A stretch of DNA of 10,209 nt from the NCBI GenBank assembly GCA_036939355.1, contig JALLAP010000818.1:1-10209 (forward strand), read 5' to 3'. This document shows positions 1 through 7,899 of the stretch, in pieces (position 1 is the stretch's first letter; every line of letters begins with the position of its first letter). The DNA is from Thalassiosira profunda. Taxonomy: Eukaryota > Bacillariophyta > Thalassiosirophyceae > Thalassiosirales > Thalassiosiraceae. Both the position numbers and the translations under genes were made by a program. Under the pieces are notes generated by a model. The model saw only the letters and a list, made by a program, of their open reading frames with translations, was not told the origin of the DNA and ran no database searches.

Positions 1-274
1 CCAGCACTGGGAGAGGCAGCGAGACACCCACAGCCTTGAACGTGTCCAATGAGGTGGCGCGGCTCGTCAGCGCTTTCGCGAGCTTTTTCCAATGGGGGAT
101 TAGCAGATCATGGTGCGGGGCACGCCGGCCGTTCCAGCCGAATTCGATCGTATTGATGTCGCGCTGCACCGCCTCCATCCTTTGCGCGGTGCCGGGAGCA
201 AAGCCCATGCCGATCCAATCGGACGCGGGCAGGATGGTGGCAAGGCGTCGCGAGCGGCGAGGGGGTTGGCTCAG
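1..274 (-). CDS. LRR (RNI-like) protein, N-terminal part only; runs off left edge
   Basis: The minus strand is open in one frame from a TAG at 368-370 to the window edge. Its translation is clearly paralogous to the LRR gene at 5658-7001. Shared blocks, in order, are RRSRRLATI, PASDWIGMG, PHxDLxIPHWxxLAKxL and LPxPVL. The fragment holds only the N-terminal domain; the leucine-rich repeats would lie beyond the left edge. It is about 28 residues shorter than its paralogue between DWIGMG and the PH block. The start is a problem: no in-frame ATG lies upstream of the conserved block, and the codon aligned with the paralogue's ATG is CTG (272-274, with G at -3). The first in-frame ATG is the one inside DWIGMG. 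Possible explanations are a CTG start, an upstream exon spliced in (an AG lies at 270-271 after a pyrimidine-rich stretch), or a decaying copy. The homology is seen directly; the end at 274 is inferred from alignment. Molecular function is unknown. Confidence 0.75.
   Translation of the reverse strand, partial: MSQPPRRSRRLATILPASDWIGMGFAPGTAQRMEAVQRDINTIEFGWNGRRAPHHDLLIPHWKKLAKALTSRATSLDTFKAVGVSLPLPVL
202..231 (-). repeat. 30-bp segment identical to 5713-5742 (inverted copy)
   Basis: Read on the minus strand, this segment matches 5713-5742 at all 30 positions. It encodes PASDWIGMG in both LRR paralogues, with every synonymous position the same, whereas the neighbouring codons differ at third positions. 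Confidence 0.9.
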
Positions 275-518
275 TTCAAGTGGTCCACGAGGTGGTGAGG
301 GACGGCGAGGAGAGTTGAGCAGGCAGGGGAGGGTGGAGAAGGAGAGCAATGACAAACAGAGCGAGTCCTACAGAACAGAACGTTCATTTAGGAATTAGTA
401 GATATAAGTCAACGTGGGACCTTTAGTGAAAAGTACCACCGCAACAAGATCCGGCCACATTTTCGGCTCACTTTGCCGCCCAGCTCTGGTAGCACGAGCA
501 CCATCCAACCCCTCCACC
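275..518. promoter_or_regulatory. Divergent intergenic region between LRR fragment and SNF2 gene
   Basis: About 245 bp separates the presumed start of the minus-strand LRR gene from the SNF2 start codon, so it probably drives both genes. A TATA-like TATAAG lies at 403-408 on the plus strand, about 110 bp before the SNF2 ATG. The part near the LRR gene is pyrimidine-rich on the minus strand, as expected for a leader or an intron end. The promoter role is inferred from gene arrangement; no factor-binding site is demonstrated. Confidence 0.4.
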
Positions 519-3500
519 ATGGCGTCCGCCGCCGAGGACCCCACCAACCCTGGCGTGGCCGCAGTGGGCGCGCCTCGCAATTCCTTCAAGCCGATTGAGG
601 CCGCCGCGGCGGCGGCGGCTCATGCCATCACTTCGAACGGTGCAGCCGTGAAAACGGTGGCGAGCCGCGTCAGCCTCTCCCCCGACTTCACCACCGAGGC
701 CTCCCTCTCCACGGCGGGGAAGAATGCCTCGTCGGCCTCCCTCTCGTCGGGGGTTGGGGAGGAGAAGAAGGAGGGCGACGACGAGGTCGAGTACCTCGCT
801 ACCAAGCCCGCCGCCAAACCAGCCGGTGCATTCAAACCCGCGAAATCCAATGCGGCCGCTGCCTCCCCCCGCCGCACCGGCCGGAAGCGCACGGCCACCA
901 CCATGGTCATCGACGGCCACGTCGTCAAAACGATCAACAACTACACCGTGACGGAGGTAAGATGTGTGCACATCTTGTGCACTTCTTTTGTTTCGATGCA
1001 TTGCACTCACTTCTCGCGTTGTTTAACTCACAGCGGGAGTACATCCACGGGGCGTACACGGGGGATGCGCCCAAGCCCAAAAAGGCTAAGCCCGCGCAGC
1101 CCAAATCCGCCAAGCCCAAGAGCCCCCGGAAGCAGCCCGCGTATGTCACTGCTAGGAACAAGCACAACGCCCACATCAAGCAGCGCGTGTTCGGGGAGGA
1201 CGAAGCGAAGCGGTTCGAGTTCATGGCACGCCATTCCGAGGCCCTGGCGCCGTTCGTCGACGACAAGGTCCAGGCCCAGCTGCAGAAGGGCAAGGGGAAG
1301 GTGCCCCCCGAGACGGAGGAGGTGGTGCTGGGGAGCCAGCCCGACAGCGTGACGACGACGCTGCGGGATTACCAGATGATCGGGCTCGATTGGATGGCGA
1401 AGATGCACAGCAAGGGCATGCCCTTCGTTCTGGGAGACGAAATGGGGCTCGGCAAGACGCTGCAAACGATTGCGCTCATTTGCCACCTTAAGGAGAACAT
1501 GGAGGGGTTCAGCGGACCGTCGCTGGTCATCTGTCCGTTGAGCGTGCTGTACTCGTGGTGCAACGAGGTGGAGAAGCACGCCCCGTCACTTAAGTGCTTT
1601 CGGTTCCACTCGAGCGATCCGGCCGAGCGGGAGGTGCAGAAGAACGCCATGCTGCAGCAGATCTTGGACTACGACATTGTCGTGACCACCTACGAGATGG
1701 CCAAGAACCCCGCTGTCACAGGTCTCATCAACCGGACGTACTTCAACTTGTGTGTCCTGGATGAGGGGCATGTGATCAAGAGCCTGACCTCGCAAATCGG
1801 CGCGGCCGTGCGGAAGATCCACGCCGGGTGCCGGGTGATTCTGACGGGGACGCCGCTGCAGAACAACCTCGTGGAGTTGTACGCCATCCTGAACTATCTG
1901 TACCCGCAGTACTTCACGACGGCCGAACCGTTCGAGGACGCGTTCGACATCACGCACAACCGCATTGATCCGGGCATGCTGCTGAAGGCGAACAAGCTCC
2001 TGAAGCTCTTCATGATCCGGCGGCTGAAGGACGAGGTGGAGAAGCTGATGCCCCGGAAGATCGAGACGAAGATCCTTTGTCCTCTCTCGTCGTCCCAGGT
2101 CTTTTGGTACAAGGGATTCCTCATGAACGAGATCGAGGGTCTCGTCAAGCTCACCGATGCCGGGGAGGACGACGAGGACGCGATGCGAGGCAAGGGCACC
2201 ATGCTCCGCAACCTCATTATCCAGCTGCGCAAGGTGTGCCTCCATCCGTACCTTTTCGACTTCGCCGAGGCGTCGATCAAGGACACCAGCTGCGAGGAGC
2301 TCGTCGCGACGTCAGGCAAGCTGGCCGTGCTGGACAAACTGCTCCGCTCCCTCTTCAAGAACGGGCACCGCACTTGCATCTTCTCCCAGTTCGTGTCGAT
2401 GCTGAACATTATTGAGGACTACTGCATCCTGCGGGGGTGGAAGTACTGCCGGTTCGACGGGGGCACGGTGAGTCGTTTGTTCGTCTTGCTGCAACAGCTC
2501 TACCTTTTGTTAGGGCTCACACCGCGTATCTGTATTCCTTCTCTGCCGCAGCCCCGGGCACAGCGCAACCACATCATCAACCAGTTCAACGCCCCGAACT
2601 CGGACACGTTCATCTTCCTGATGTCCACGCGGAGCGGCGGGCTGGGATTGAACCTGCAGACGGCAGATACGTGCATCCTCTACGACTCGGATTGGAATCC
2701 CCAACCGGACTTGCAGGCAATGGCACGTGTTCACCGCATTGGCCAGAAGAAGACTGTGCACGTCTATCGCCTCCTTTGCGGCGGGACCATTGAGGAACGC
2801 ATGGTGGAGCGTGCCGAGAAGAAGCTCTACCTCGACCAGATGGTCAATCGCGGCGCAACCAACAAGAACATCGACGAAGAGGGAGGCGGACTCTCGACGG
2901 CGGACCTGCTGGCGACCCTCAAATTTGGCTCGAACGCTGTGTTCTCGTCGGCGAACGACTTGCCCACCGATAAGGACATGGGGAAGGTTACGGACCGCAC
3001 CCGCAGCGAGGAAGACGGAGATGGCGGCATTCTCAAGGGAGGCGTTGCAAAGACGGCCAGCGATTTTGAAACAAACAAGGAGTTGACGGACACGCGCAAC
3101 TTTTGCGGCGTTGACTTCCGCAAGCTGCGGGAGGAGAAGGAGGCCAAGATGAAGGGCCCGAAGGGTCCCAAGTTTCTGGATAACCTCAAAGATCACTGGA
3201 AAGAGGCGCAGACGGGCGTGGCCCCGGAGGAGCTGGGCAAGGGCAAACGCAACCGGAAGAGCCGCCTGCTGCAGATCGAAGGCAATGGCTCTGGCTACGG
3301 AGCCTCGCACGTCCCTGTTCTTGCGATGAACAACTATGGTCTTTTGGAAGGCGAGCCGTCCGCTTGGGGCAGGGAAACAAAGAAGTGGAAGTCTGCTCCC
3401 CAGAAGAAGAAGAAGGAGAAGGAGTGGGTCAACCAGGACTTCTGCCAGATGTGTGGCGACGGAGGCATGCTCATCGAGTGCCCTTCGTGCCCCGTCAGTC

Positions 3501-4123
3501 TCCATTCGAGCTGCTGCGGGCTCACGGCGAAGGACTTTGCGTCCTGTTCTCATCATCGCTGCGTCTCGTGCAACAAGTCGTCCGGAGCTGCTGGCGGTCT
3601 GCTCTACCGCTGCGAGTCCTGCATCAACGCCTACTGCCCCGACTGCATGAAGGGAGAGCTGTACCGCTATCTCGGCATCTGCCCTCCTCGTTTCGAGAAG
3701 CTCAACTTCCACGGAAACGCACTGTATCAGTATATTCACTGCTCGAAGCAGTGCGAGGAGGTGGCGAAGATCGAATTTGGCTACTCGCCGGAGAAGAGCA
3801 AGCCCAAGTGCCCTCCGGCGATGGACGTGGCGTATGCCTTTGGAAAGGATGCCATGGACCCGAAGGACATGGCGAAGATGTTCAAGGAGAAGGCGATGGG
3901 GGTATGGGACAAGAAGAAGTCTCCGCCTCGCGTGCCGGGGTCGAGGGTGTCCCCGCGGAAGAGGTCGCCCACGGCCGTGGCATCGGCTGCCGGAGGGGTC
4001 GTTGATTTGACCTCTCCCGCTGGCAACAGCAGCCGGAAGCCGAGGACGTCTCCTAGGAATGCCGGGACTGTCTTCGACATCAGCTACTCGCCCAATCCCA
4101 GCGCAAAGACAGGATATATCTAG
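519..4123 (+). CDS. ISWI-like SNF2-family chromatin-remodelling ATPase with C-terminal PHD-type zinc finger
   Basis: Three exons, 519-956, 1034-2467 and 2552-4123, give 1147 residues; both splices are phase 0. The ATG at 519 is the first in frame and has a strong context (CCACCATGG). Residues 1-240 are Ala/Lys/Pro-rich, basic and low-complexity. The ATPase core follows: DYQ near 257, Walker A GDEMGLGKT 280-288, DEGH box 389-392, TGTPLQN 417-423, then the second RecA lobe with IFSQF near 594, STRSGGLGLNL 649-659 and a motif VI ending HRIGQ at 689. Wording around VLDKLL, LYDSDWNPQ and VERAEKKL is closest to ISWI, although DEGH is commoner in Mot1, Rad54 and CSB types. I see no HAND-SANT-SLIDE module. 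Instead a C4HC3 PHD finger (C922, C925, C934, C937, H942, C945, C961, C964) runs into further Cys pairs (C978, C981, C986, C989). It should use ATP hydrolysis to move nucleosomes in the nucleus, reading histone tails through the PHD; this role is inferred from the families. Confidence 0.93.
600..620 (+). repeat. GCN trinucleotide run encoding seven alanines
   Basis: Seven consecutive GCC/GCG/GCT codons encode alanines 28-34 in the disordered N-terminus of the SNF2 protein. Such a tract is prone to length change. Confidence 0.7.
957..1033 (+). other. Intron 1 of the SNF2 gene (77 nt)
   Basis: The donor is GAG|GTAAGA and the acceptor CTCACAG|CGG. A branch-point-like TTAAC lies just before the acceptor. 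Removal joins TVTE to REYIHG in phase 0. Its length is not a multiple of three, so retention would shift the reading frame. Confidence 0.88.
2468..2551 (+). other. Intron 2 of the SNF2 gene (84 nt, open in frame)
   Basis: The donor is ACG|GTGAGT and the acceptor TGCCGCAG|CCC. Splicing gives RFDGGT|PRAQRN, which matches the SNF2 pattern RxDGxT followed by a charged helix. The intron has no stop codon and is exactly 28 codons long, so a naive gene model would read through it and insert 28 hydrophobic residues into the second RecA lobe. Confidence 0.92.
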
Positions 4124-4346
4124 ATGGGCAGACAAAGTGGTGTGCTGCGGGGTCGGTGGTCGGTGTATAGAATTAGAGAGTTTTGCTTTAGAGCCGTTAA
4201 TCTATTAAGGGAGCATGATAACGAGTTTAGTCCGTTGGATGCAGCAAAGCAAGCTGTCCAACTGGAGGGCCGTCTATCATTCTTCTATCTTTTTGCACTG
4301 GCATCAGCAAGTCATCAGACTGCACGATATCTCTTTGACTCCTCAT
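4124..4346. other. Convergent 3' intergenic region
   Basis: These 223 bp lie between the stop codons of the SNF2 gene and the facing AFAP-protein gene and must hold both 3' ends. No AATAAA signal is present on either strand, and no further coding region is supported. Confidence 0.5.
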
Positions 4347-5258
4347 TCAAGGTCTGAGGAGATTCCCGGAACCTTTGCCAGTCAAATTTACTGGCCCGGT
4401 GCGATACTTGCGAGCGACGGTGACGAAATACCTGTCCTCCCTCGAAACGCCATCCAGATCGAACGTCCATTCCATACCCATAACTTCCCCCATCCCATCC
4501 AGATATCCCCTGGCGTGTGCGGGAATGCTTTCTTCTGTAATGGCCACATAGATGCCAAACTCGCGGATTGCTTTGTTTGCCTCCGACACCAATTTTGCCA
4601 AGTCCAAGAGAGCAGTGGGCGCCGCTCGAGAGTGCCAGGTGACTTCCGACGGGAGGGAAGAGAGGATGGAGTTCATGACGCCCGAGTCCAGAATGCAGTC
4701 AAACGCACCGGACTTGGAGATCGACGTCGACTCGTTGAAGAGAGATAGAGGATCGCCCTGCTGCTGGTCATTGTCATCGGGTGCACTTGCAGATTGCACT
4801 GGTACGCTCATTGCACTGGTTGTTGTCTCCGTCGAATCGTCTCCTGATAGCCATGGAATTTGCGCATTGACACTTCCCACTGCATCAGAGATTGCTCGGG
4901 CCGGATCATCTTGCCCAGCTTCGACATCAATTGCAAGGCACGAGATGTGCGCTGAGAATTGAGGCAGAAAATCGGTCAGCCCGTTGCGGCTGAACGAGTA
5001 CTGCCACTCCTTCCAGTCCTCGGCGTCGATGCGGGCCAGCAGCGGCGGCGGGAGGGGCTGCAGGTGCGGTGGCGCCGCTTGGTGCGCCAGCGAGGCCAGG
5101 TTGACCGAGTTGTTGGATTCGTCGTTGTCGCTGTTGGCGTTGGCGTAGGACAGAGCCGAGGTCGAAGAGCACGCCTCGTGCCGAGCGACAGGCGCGAAGG
5201 CCACCGCCGACGGCAGGGCCGCTGCGGCTGCAATGAATGTCAGATTAAGCATATTCAT
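4347..5258 (-). CDS. Plastid-targeted protein with methyltransferase-like C-terminal half
   Basis: A single exon of 303 residues. The start is the first in-frame ATG (5256-5258); a second ATG follows two codons later, and the upstream extension has no ATG. Residues 1-20 form a signal peptide (LTFIAAAAALPSAVA) followed by FAP, giving the AFAP signature, then a Ser/Asn-rich transit-peptide-like stretch. Delivery into the plastid is therefore expected. Residues 75-135 hold a conserved-looking segment (DWKEWQYSFSRNGL, then FLPQF), followed by an acidic low-complexity linker to about 175. Residues 185-286 (FDCILDSGVMNSIL, then LVSEANKAIREFGIYVAI, ending DRYFVTVARK) resemble motif IV to the last strands of METTL13/EEF1AKMT4-type class I methyltransferases. 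The glycine-rich motif I that holds S-adenosylmethionine is not seen, so this may be a non-catalytic relative or an unrelated fold. Targeting is well supported; the family call is tentative. Confidence 0.8.
   Translation of the reverse strand: MNMLNLTFIAAAAALPSAVAFAPVARHEACSSTSALSYANANSDNDESNNSVNLASLAHQAAPPHLQPLPPPLLARIDAEDWKEWQYSFSRNGLTDFLPQFSAHISCLAIDVEAGQDDPARAISDAVGSVNAQIPWLSGDDSTETTTSAMSVPVQSASAPDDNDQQQGDPLSLFNESTSISKSGAFDCILDSGVMNSILSSLPSEVTWHSRAAPTALLDLAKLVSEANKAIREFGIYVAITEESIPAHARGYLDGMGEVMGMEWTFDLDGVSREDRYFVTVARKYRTGPVNLTGKGSGNLLRP
5151..5219 (-). repeat. Presequence-coding segment with a second copy at 7951-8029
   Basis: This stretch codes for the end of the signal peptide, the AFAP motif and the first transit-peptide residues. 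It matches 7951-8029 at DNA level in long near-identical blocks (GAGCCGAG, TGCCGAGCGA, GCGCGAAGG, CCGACGGCAG), in the same orientation. The other copy is 10 nt longer. Confidence 0.7.
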
Positions 5259-5657
5259 GGCGAGTTGAGGAGGCCAGGAGGAGGTGGTGCACCTGTAGGA
5301 AAGGAAGTGCGCCGCCCTGGTGTTTTGCTCAGGTTTTGCTTGGATCTTTGGTGTCAAGGTATCTATCTCTAGACGTGCACAGTATTGTACGTCATACTTT
5401 CATTCCAGGAGCACCTGCCACCTGCTCATCAGCCTTCAGCCCCTGCCCGCCCGCACCGTCGCCGTCGCCTTTGCCTACCCGCCCAGCACGGGCAGGGGCG
5501 CCGGTCGATACTCCTAGGGCGGGAGGAGAGGCACCGGGCAGAATACGCATCTGGCGTCGGCGGCGTCTAAAAAAGGGCTCGTCACAAGTCCCAAGCGCCA
5601 AGCGAGAAGGGGCGAGCCAGGTCATCGGGGGGAGGGGTCTCGCACCTCCAGAGCAGG
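5259..5657. promoter_or_regulatory. Divergent intergenic region between AFAP-protein gene and LRR gene
   Basis: These 399 bp separate two start codons on opposite strands, so a shared or back-to-back promoter pair is likely. The middle is rich in CCTGCC/GCCCG and contains an 11-bp perfect inverted repeat (5439-5449 with 5489-5499). The final 100 bp before the LRR ATG are purine-rich on the plus strand, consistent with a leader. No convincing TATA box or coding sequence is visible. Confidence 0.4.
5439..5499. repeat. 11-bp perfect inverted repeat in divergent promoter
   Basis: GCCCCTGCCCG at 5439-5449 is the exact reverse complement of 5489-5499, with a 39-nt spacer. It could be a paired protein-binding site or a GC-rich stem in a leader transcript. 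In a GC-rich region some such repeats arise by chance. Confidence 0.5.
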
Positions 5658-7001
5658 ATGAGCGGCCAAAATCGGCCCGACCTCCGCCGGTCGCGCCGCC
5701 TCGCGACGATCGTGCCCGCGTCCGATTGGATCGGCATGGGCTACGACGCGGAGGCGGCGGCGGCATTGGAATTTCTCCAACTTGATATTCAGGCGTTGTG
5801 CGAGGGGGGCGAGGGCGACGACGCGCGGGTGATCAATCTCCGTGGCAGGGTGAGCGACGATGCCGACGAGAGCATTTCGACGTATTCCAGGTTCCTCGGC
5901 GGGCCAACACCACATAGCGACCTGATGATCCCTCACTGGGAGAGGCTCGCGAAGACGTTGGCTCTGGGGGATGTGGAAAACTTCGTTGTTGCGAGCATCA
6001 ATCTGCCCCGTCCAGTGTTGGACACCATTCTTCCCGCGTTGTCAATGTCTCACAATTTATCGAATCTGGAGCTGATGCATACGGATATGGGATCGGCCGG
6101 CGTTCTGCGCCTTTCCTCCTTCCTCCGCAATAATACGAGCTTGACCAGTGTGAGAATCGGAGGGGAAGCTCTCACGGATCTGGACGTTGTGGAATCCTTC
6201 TCCAATGCCGTCAAAGACCATGTTTCCCTAATCCACTTGATGCTCTTAGGTTGTGGGCTAGACGACACTCGCGTTCTCAGAAGAATCATCAGCGGGTGCC
6301 AAGGGTTGGAACACATCTGTTTCTACAGTGAAGGCTTGGGGGCGGAAGGTGCGGCTGTCATCGCAGAGGCTTTCAGAGGCAACAGATGTCTAACACACCT
6401 CCACATGCTGCGGAACAACTTCTCTGACGACGATGCAATGCTTCTTGCCACTGGCCTACGGCAAAACGATTGCTTTCGAAGCTTGAACCTATCCGAAAAC
6501 AACAACATCACAGATGCAGGAAGAAAAAGCTTGATGGATACCATATATGACACATCAAGCATAGAATCAATTGCCCAATCGAATCACAGTTGCGAGATCG
6601 AATGCACGGACGAGGGGGATCAGACAGATGTTGAGAAGTGCGTCCTATTTATCAACAGGATGCGGGGAAGAGTAACCCAGGCAAACAAAATTCGGATGAA
6701 AGTTGTCCTCGCGCTGTGCGGCGACGACCGTGTTGACACCACGCACTTCGATGGTGTTCCTTCGGCACTTTATCCGGAATTGTTGGACCTGATACAGGCG
6801 CGCTCCGATACTATGGGCCGTATAGTGCCAGAGCTTATTGCGCCAACACTGGACAGTCGCATGACCAATTTTGCTTTGTCGAGGGTCTTTCAAGTTGTGA
6901 AAGAAATGCCATCAATGTTTGAGAGCATGCGTGCATCTGCCCAATCAGCACGGAAAAGAAAGAGACACTCTGAACGTTGGGCGCCCAATGCAATCCGATG
7001 A
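5658..7001 (+). CDS. Leucine-rich repeat (RNI-like) protein
   Basis: An intronless gene of 447 residues. The ATG (5658) opens directly onto the block shared with the paralogue at 1-274. Residues 1-108 form a distinct N-terminal domain: a basic RRSRRLATI stretch, PASDWIGMG at 20-28, an insert at about 45-84 with an acidic stretch, and PHSDLMIPHWERLAKTL at 85-101. Residues 109-297 hold about seven repeats of roughly 27 residues in ribonuclease-inhibitor style, for example LSNLELMHTDMGSAGVLRLS and LTHLHMLRNNFSDDDAMLLA. A C-terminal domain at 325-420 includes KIRMKVVLAL and FDGVPSALYPELLDLIQ. The tail has a basic ARKRKRHSER (431-440) that could be a nuclear localisation signal. RNI-type repeats bind other proteins; partner and process are unknown. 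The gene converges on the DUF2306-like gene with 94 bp between stops. Confidence 0.9.
   Translation: MSGQNRPDLRRSRRLATIVPASDWIGMGYDAEAAAALEFLQLDIQALCEGGEGDDARVINLRGRVSDDADESISTYSRFLGGPTPHSDLMIPHWERLAKTLALGDVENFVVASINLPRPVLDTILPALSMSHNLSNLELMHTDMGSAGVLRLSSFLRNNTSLTSVRIGGEALTDLDVVESFSNAVKDHVSLIHLMLLGCGLDDTRVLRRIISGCQGLEHICFYSEGLGAEGAAVIAEAFRGNRCLTHLHMLRNNFSDDDAMLLATGLRQNDCFRSLNLSENNNITDAGRKSLMDTIYDTSSIESIAQSNHSCEIECTDEGDQTDVEKCVLFINRMRGRVTQANKIRMKVVLALCGDDRVDTTHFDGVPSALYPELLDLIQARSDTMGRIVPELIAPTLDSRMTNFALSRVFQVVKEMPSMFESMRASAQSARKRKRHSERWAPNAIR
5713..5742 (+). repeat. 30-bp segment identical to the reverse complement of 202-231
   Basis: This is the PASDWIGMG-coding segment of the complete LRR gene. 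It is identical to the LRR paralogue at the left edge over 30 bp, although flanking synonymous sites differ. Confidence 0.9.
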
Positions 7002-7095
7002 TCAGTGGCAACCAGCTTTCTTTGTGCGAGGGAGATGGACATTCGTTGTCAAAGGGAACAACCGGTAATCTCAATAATCGCTCTTTAGAAAGTCA
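7002..7095. other. Very short convergent 3' junction
   Basis: Only 94 bp lie between the stop codons of the LRR gene (plus) and the DUF2306-like gene (minus). An AATAAT at about 7073 is the only sequence close to a polyadenylation signal. The two transcripts probably overlap at their 3' ends. Confidence 0.5.
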
Positions 7096-7899
7096 TCAAT
7101 CGTTTTTGGCTAGATTCGCTGCTCCTCCTCGCTCATTTGGCATATCGTAGTACGCTCTCCATGCCCCTACCGCGTGGCAAATGCACATGGCCAAGAGAGA
7201 CGCGGCCCCAAACGTCTTTTCGCGATAGGAGCGCGTATCGCCCTCTTCACCGCTTCTATTGTTGTTGTCCAAGTCAATGCCCAGACCAAAGGCCACTTGA
7301 TTCACAAGCAGAAACAAGGGACGCTCCACGAAAATAATCCAAAGCGCGGCAGCGCTCATCTGCATCGATTGCCCATGCTTTATCCACTGTTTGCGTCGCA
7401 ATTCCATCCAACCCTTGACGGCGAAAAAGACACAACTTATTAAGGCCATCCCTTCTCCAATCTTCGTATAAAAGCTGAGCTTTCCCGCAATTAGGTACTT
7501 GGGCATGTACATTGCAGTTGCAAAAGCCGAAGCAATGTAAAAGTAGCCCAAGAACTTGTGGAGGCGTCGAAAGAGTGTGCCTTTGGGCGGGCCCGTCCAT
7601 ACATTTATGAGGCTGGCGATACTCCAAAGAATACCGTGAAGGACGTGCCACTTGGCAAAGGTTCGCTTGTCATGATGAAAGCCATAGAAATAGTCGTCGT
7701 AGAGCGCTTCTCTTGTTGCAGAGGACACGCCCCATCCAATCATGAACTCGTTCAGATCCTGCCACGCGTGGCGGGCTCCGGCCTCGGGCGTACCATGATA
7801 CACCAATTGGCTGTCGGCCGCGAGGACCCAAAAGAGGGCAAACGCCACGGAAAAGATTGCAAAGAGAGTGGAACGCATCAGCTGCGACCAGCGAGCCAT
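7096..7899 (-). CDS. DUF2306-like multi-pass membrane protein
   Basis: A single exon of 267 residues from the first in-frame ATG (7897-7899). Hydrophobic segments lie at about 10-28, 85-102, 115-131, 146-163, 181-202 and 230-248, so five or six membrane spans are expected. Three histidine-containing sites match the DUF2306 pattern: WHVLHG (84-89) at the start of a span, RRLHKFLGY (111-119), and KHGQSMQMSAA (174-184) before the next span. They suggest a heme- or metal-binding bundle, but DUF2306 has no established activity, so this is inference. The N-terminus looks like a signal anchor rather than an AFAP presequence, so the location is probably an endomembrane or the plasma membrane. The leader upstream carries a degenerate copy of another gene's AFAP presequence (7951-8029), in part of which this gene's own frame stays open. 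The acidic, Asn-rich loop at 208-225 is probably exposed. Confidence 0.82.
   Translation of the reverse strand: MARWSQLMRSTLFAIFSVAFALFWVLAADSQLVYHGTPEAGARHAWQDLNEFMIGWGVSSATREALYDDYFYGFHHDKRTFAKWHVLHGILWSIASLINVWTGPPKGTLFRRLHKFLGYFYIASAFATAMYMPKYLIAGKLSFYTKIGEGMALISCVFFAVKGWMELRRKQWIKHGQSMQMSAAALWIIFVERPLFLLVNQVAFGLGIDLDNNNRSGEEGDTRSYREKTFGAASLLAMCICHAVGAWRAYYDMPNERGGAANLAKND

Noticed and set aside
36..398. A 120-codon plus-strand frame at the left end
   Set aside because: It has no ATG start (TTG) and is the shadow of the minus-strand LRR paralogue, whose homology is unambiguous.
414..518. N-terminal extension of the SNF2 protein from 414
   Set aside because: The codon at 414 is GTG; the first ATG, at 519, has a strong start context and gives a sensible N-terminus.
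2510..4135. A 541-codon open frame on the minus strand opposite the SNF2 exons
   Set aside because: It opens with TTG, is rich in Arg/Leu/His as expected for the antisense of GC-rich coding DNA, and lies wholly opposite well-supported SNF2 and PHD motifs.
5259..5357. 33-residue extension ahead of the AFAP protein
   Set aside because: It would need a TTG start and would place the signal peptide inside the protein, which does not fit an AFAP presequence.
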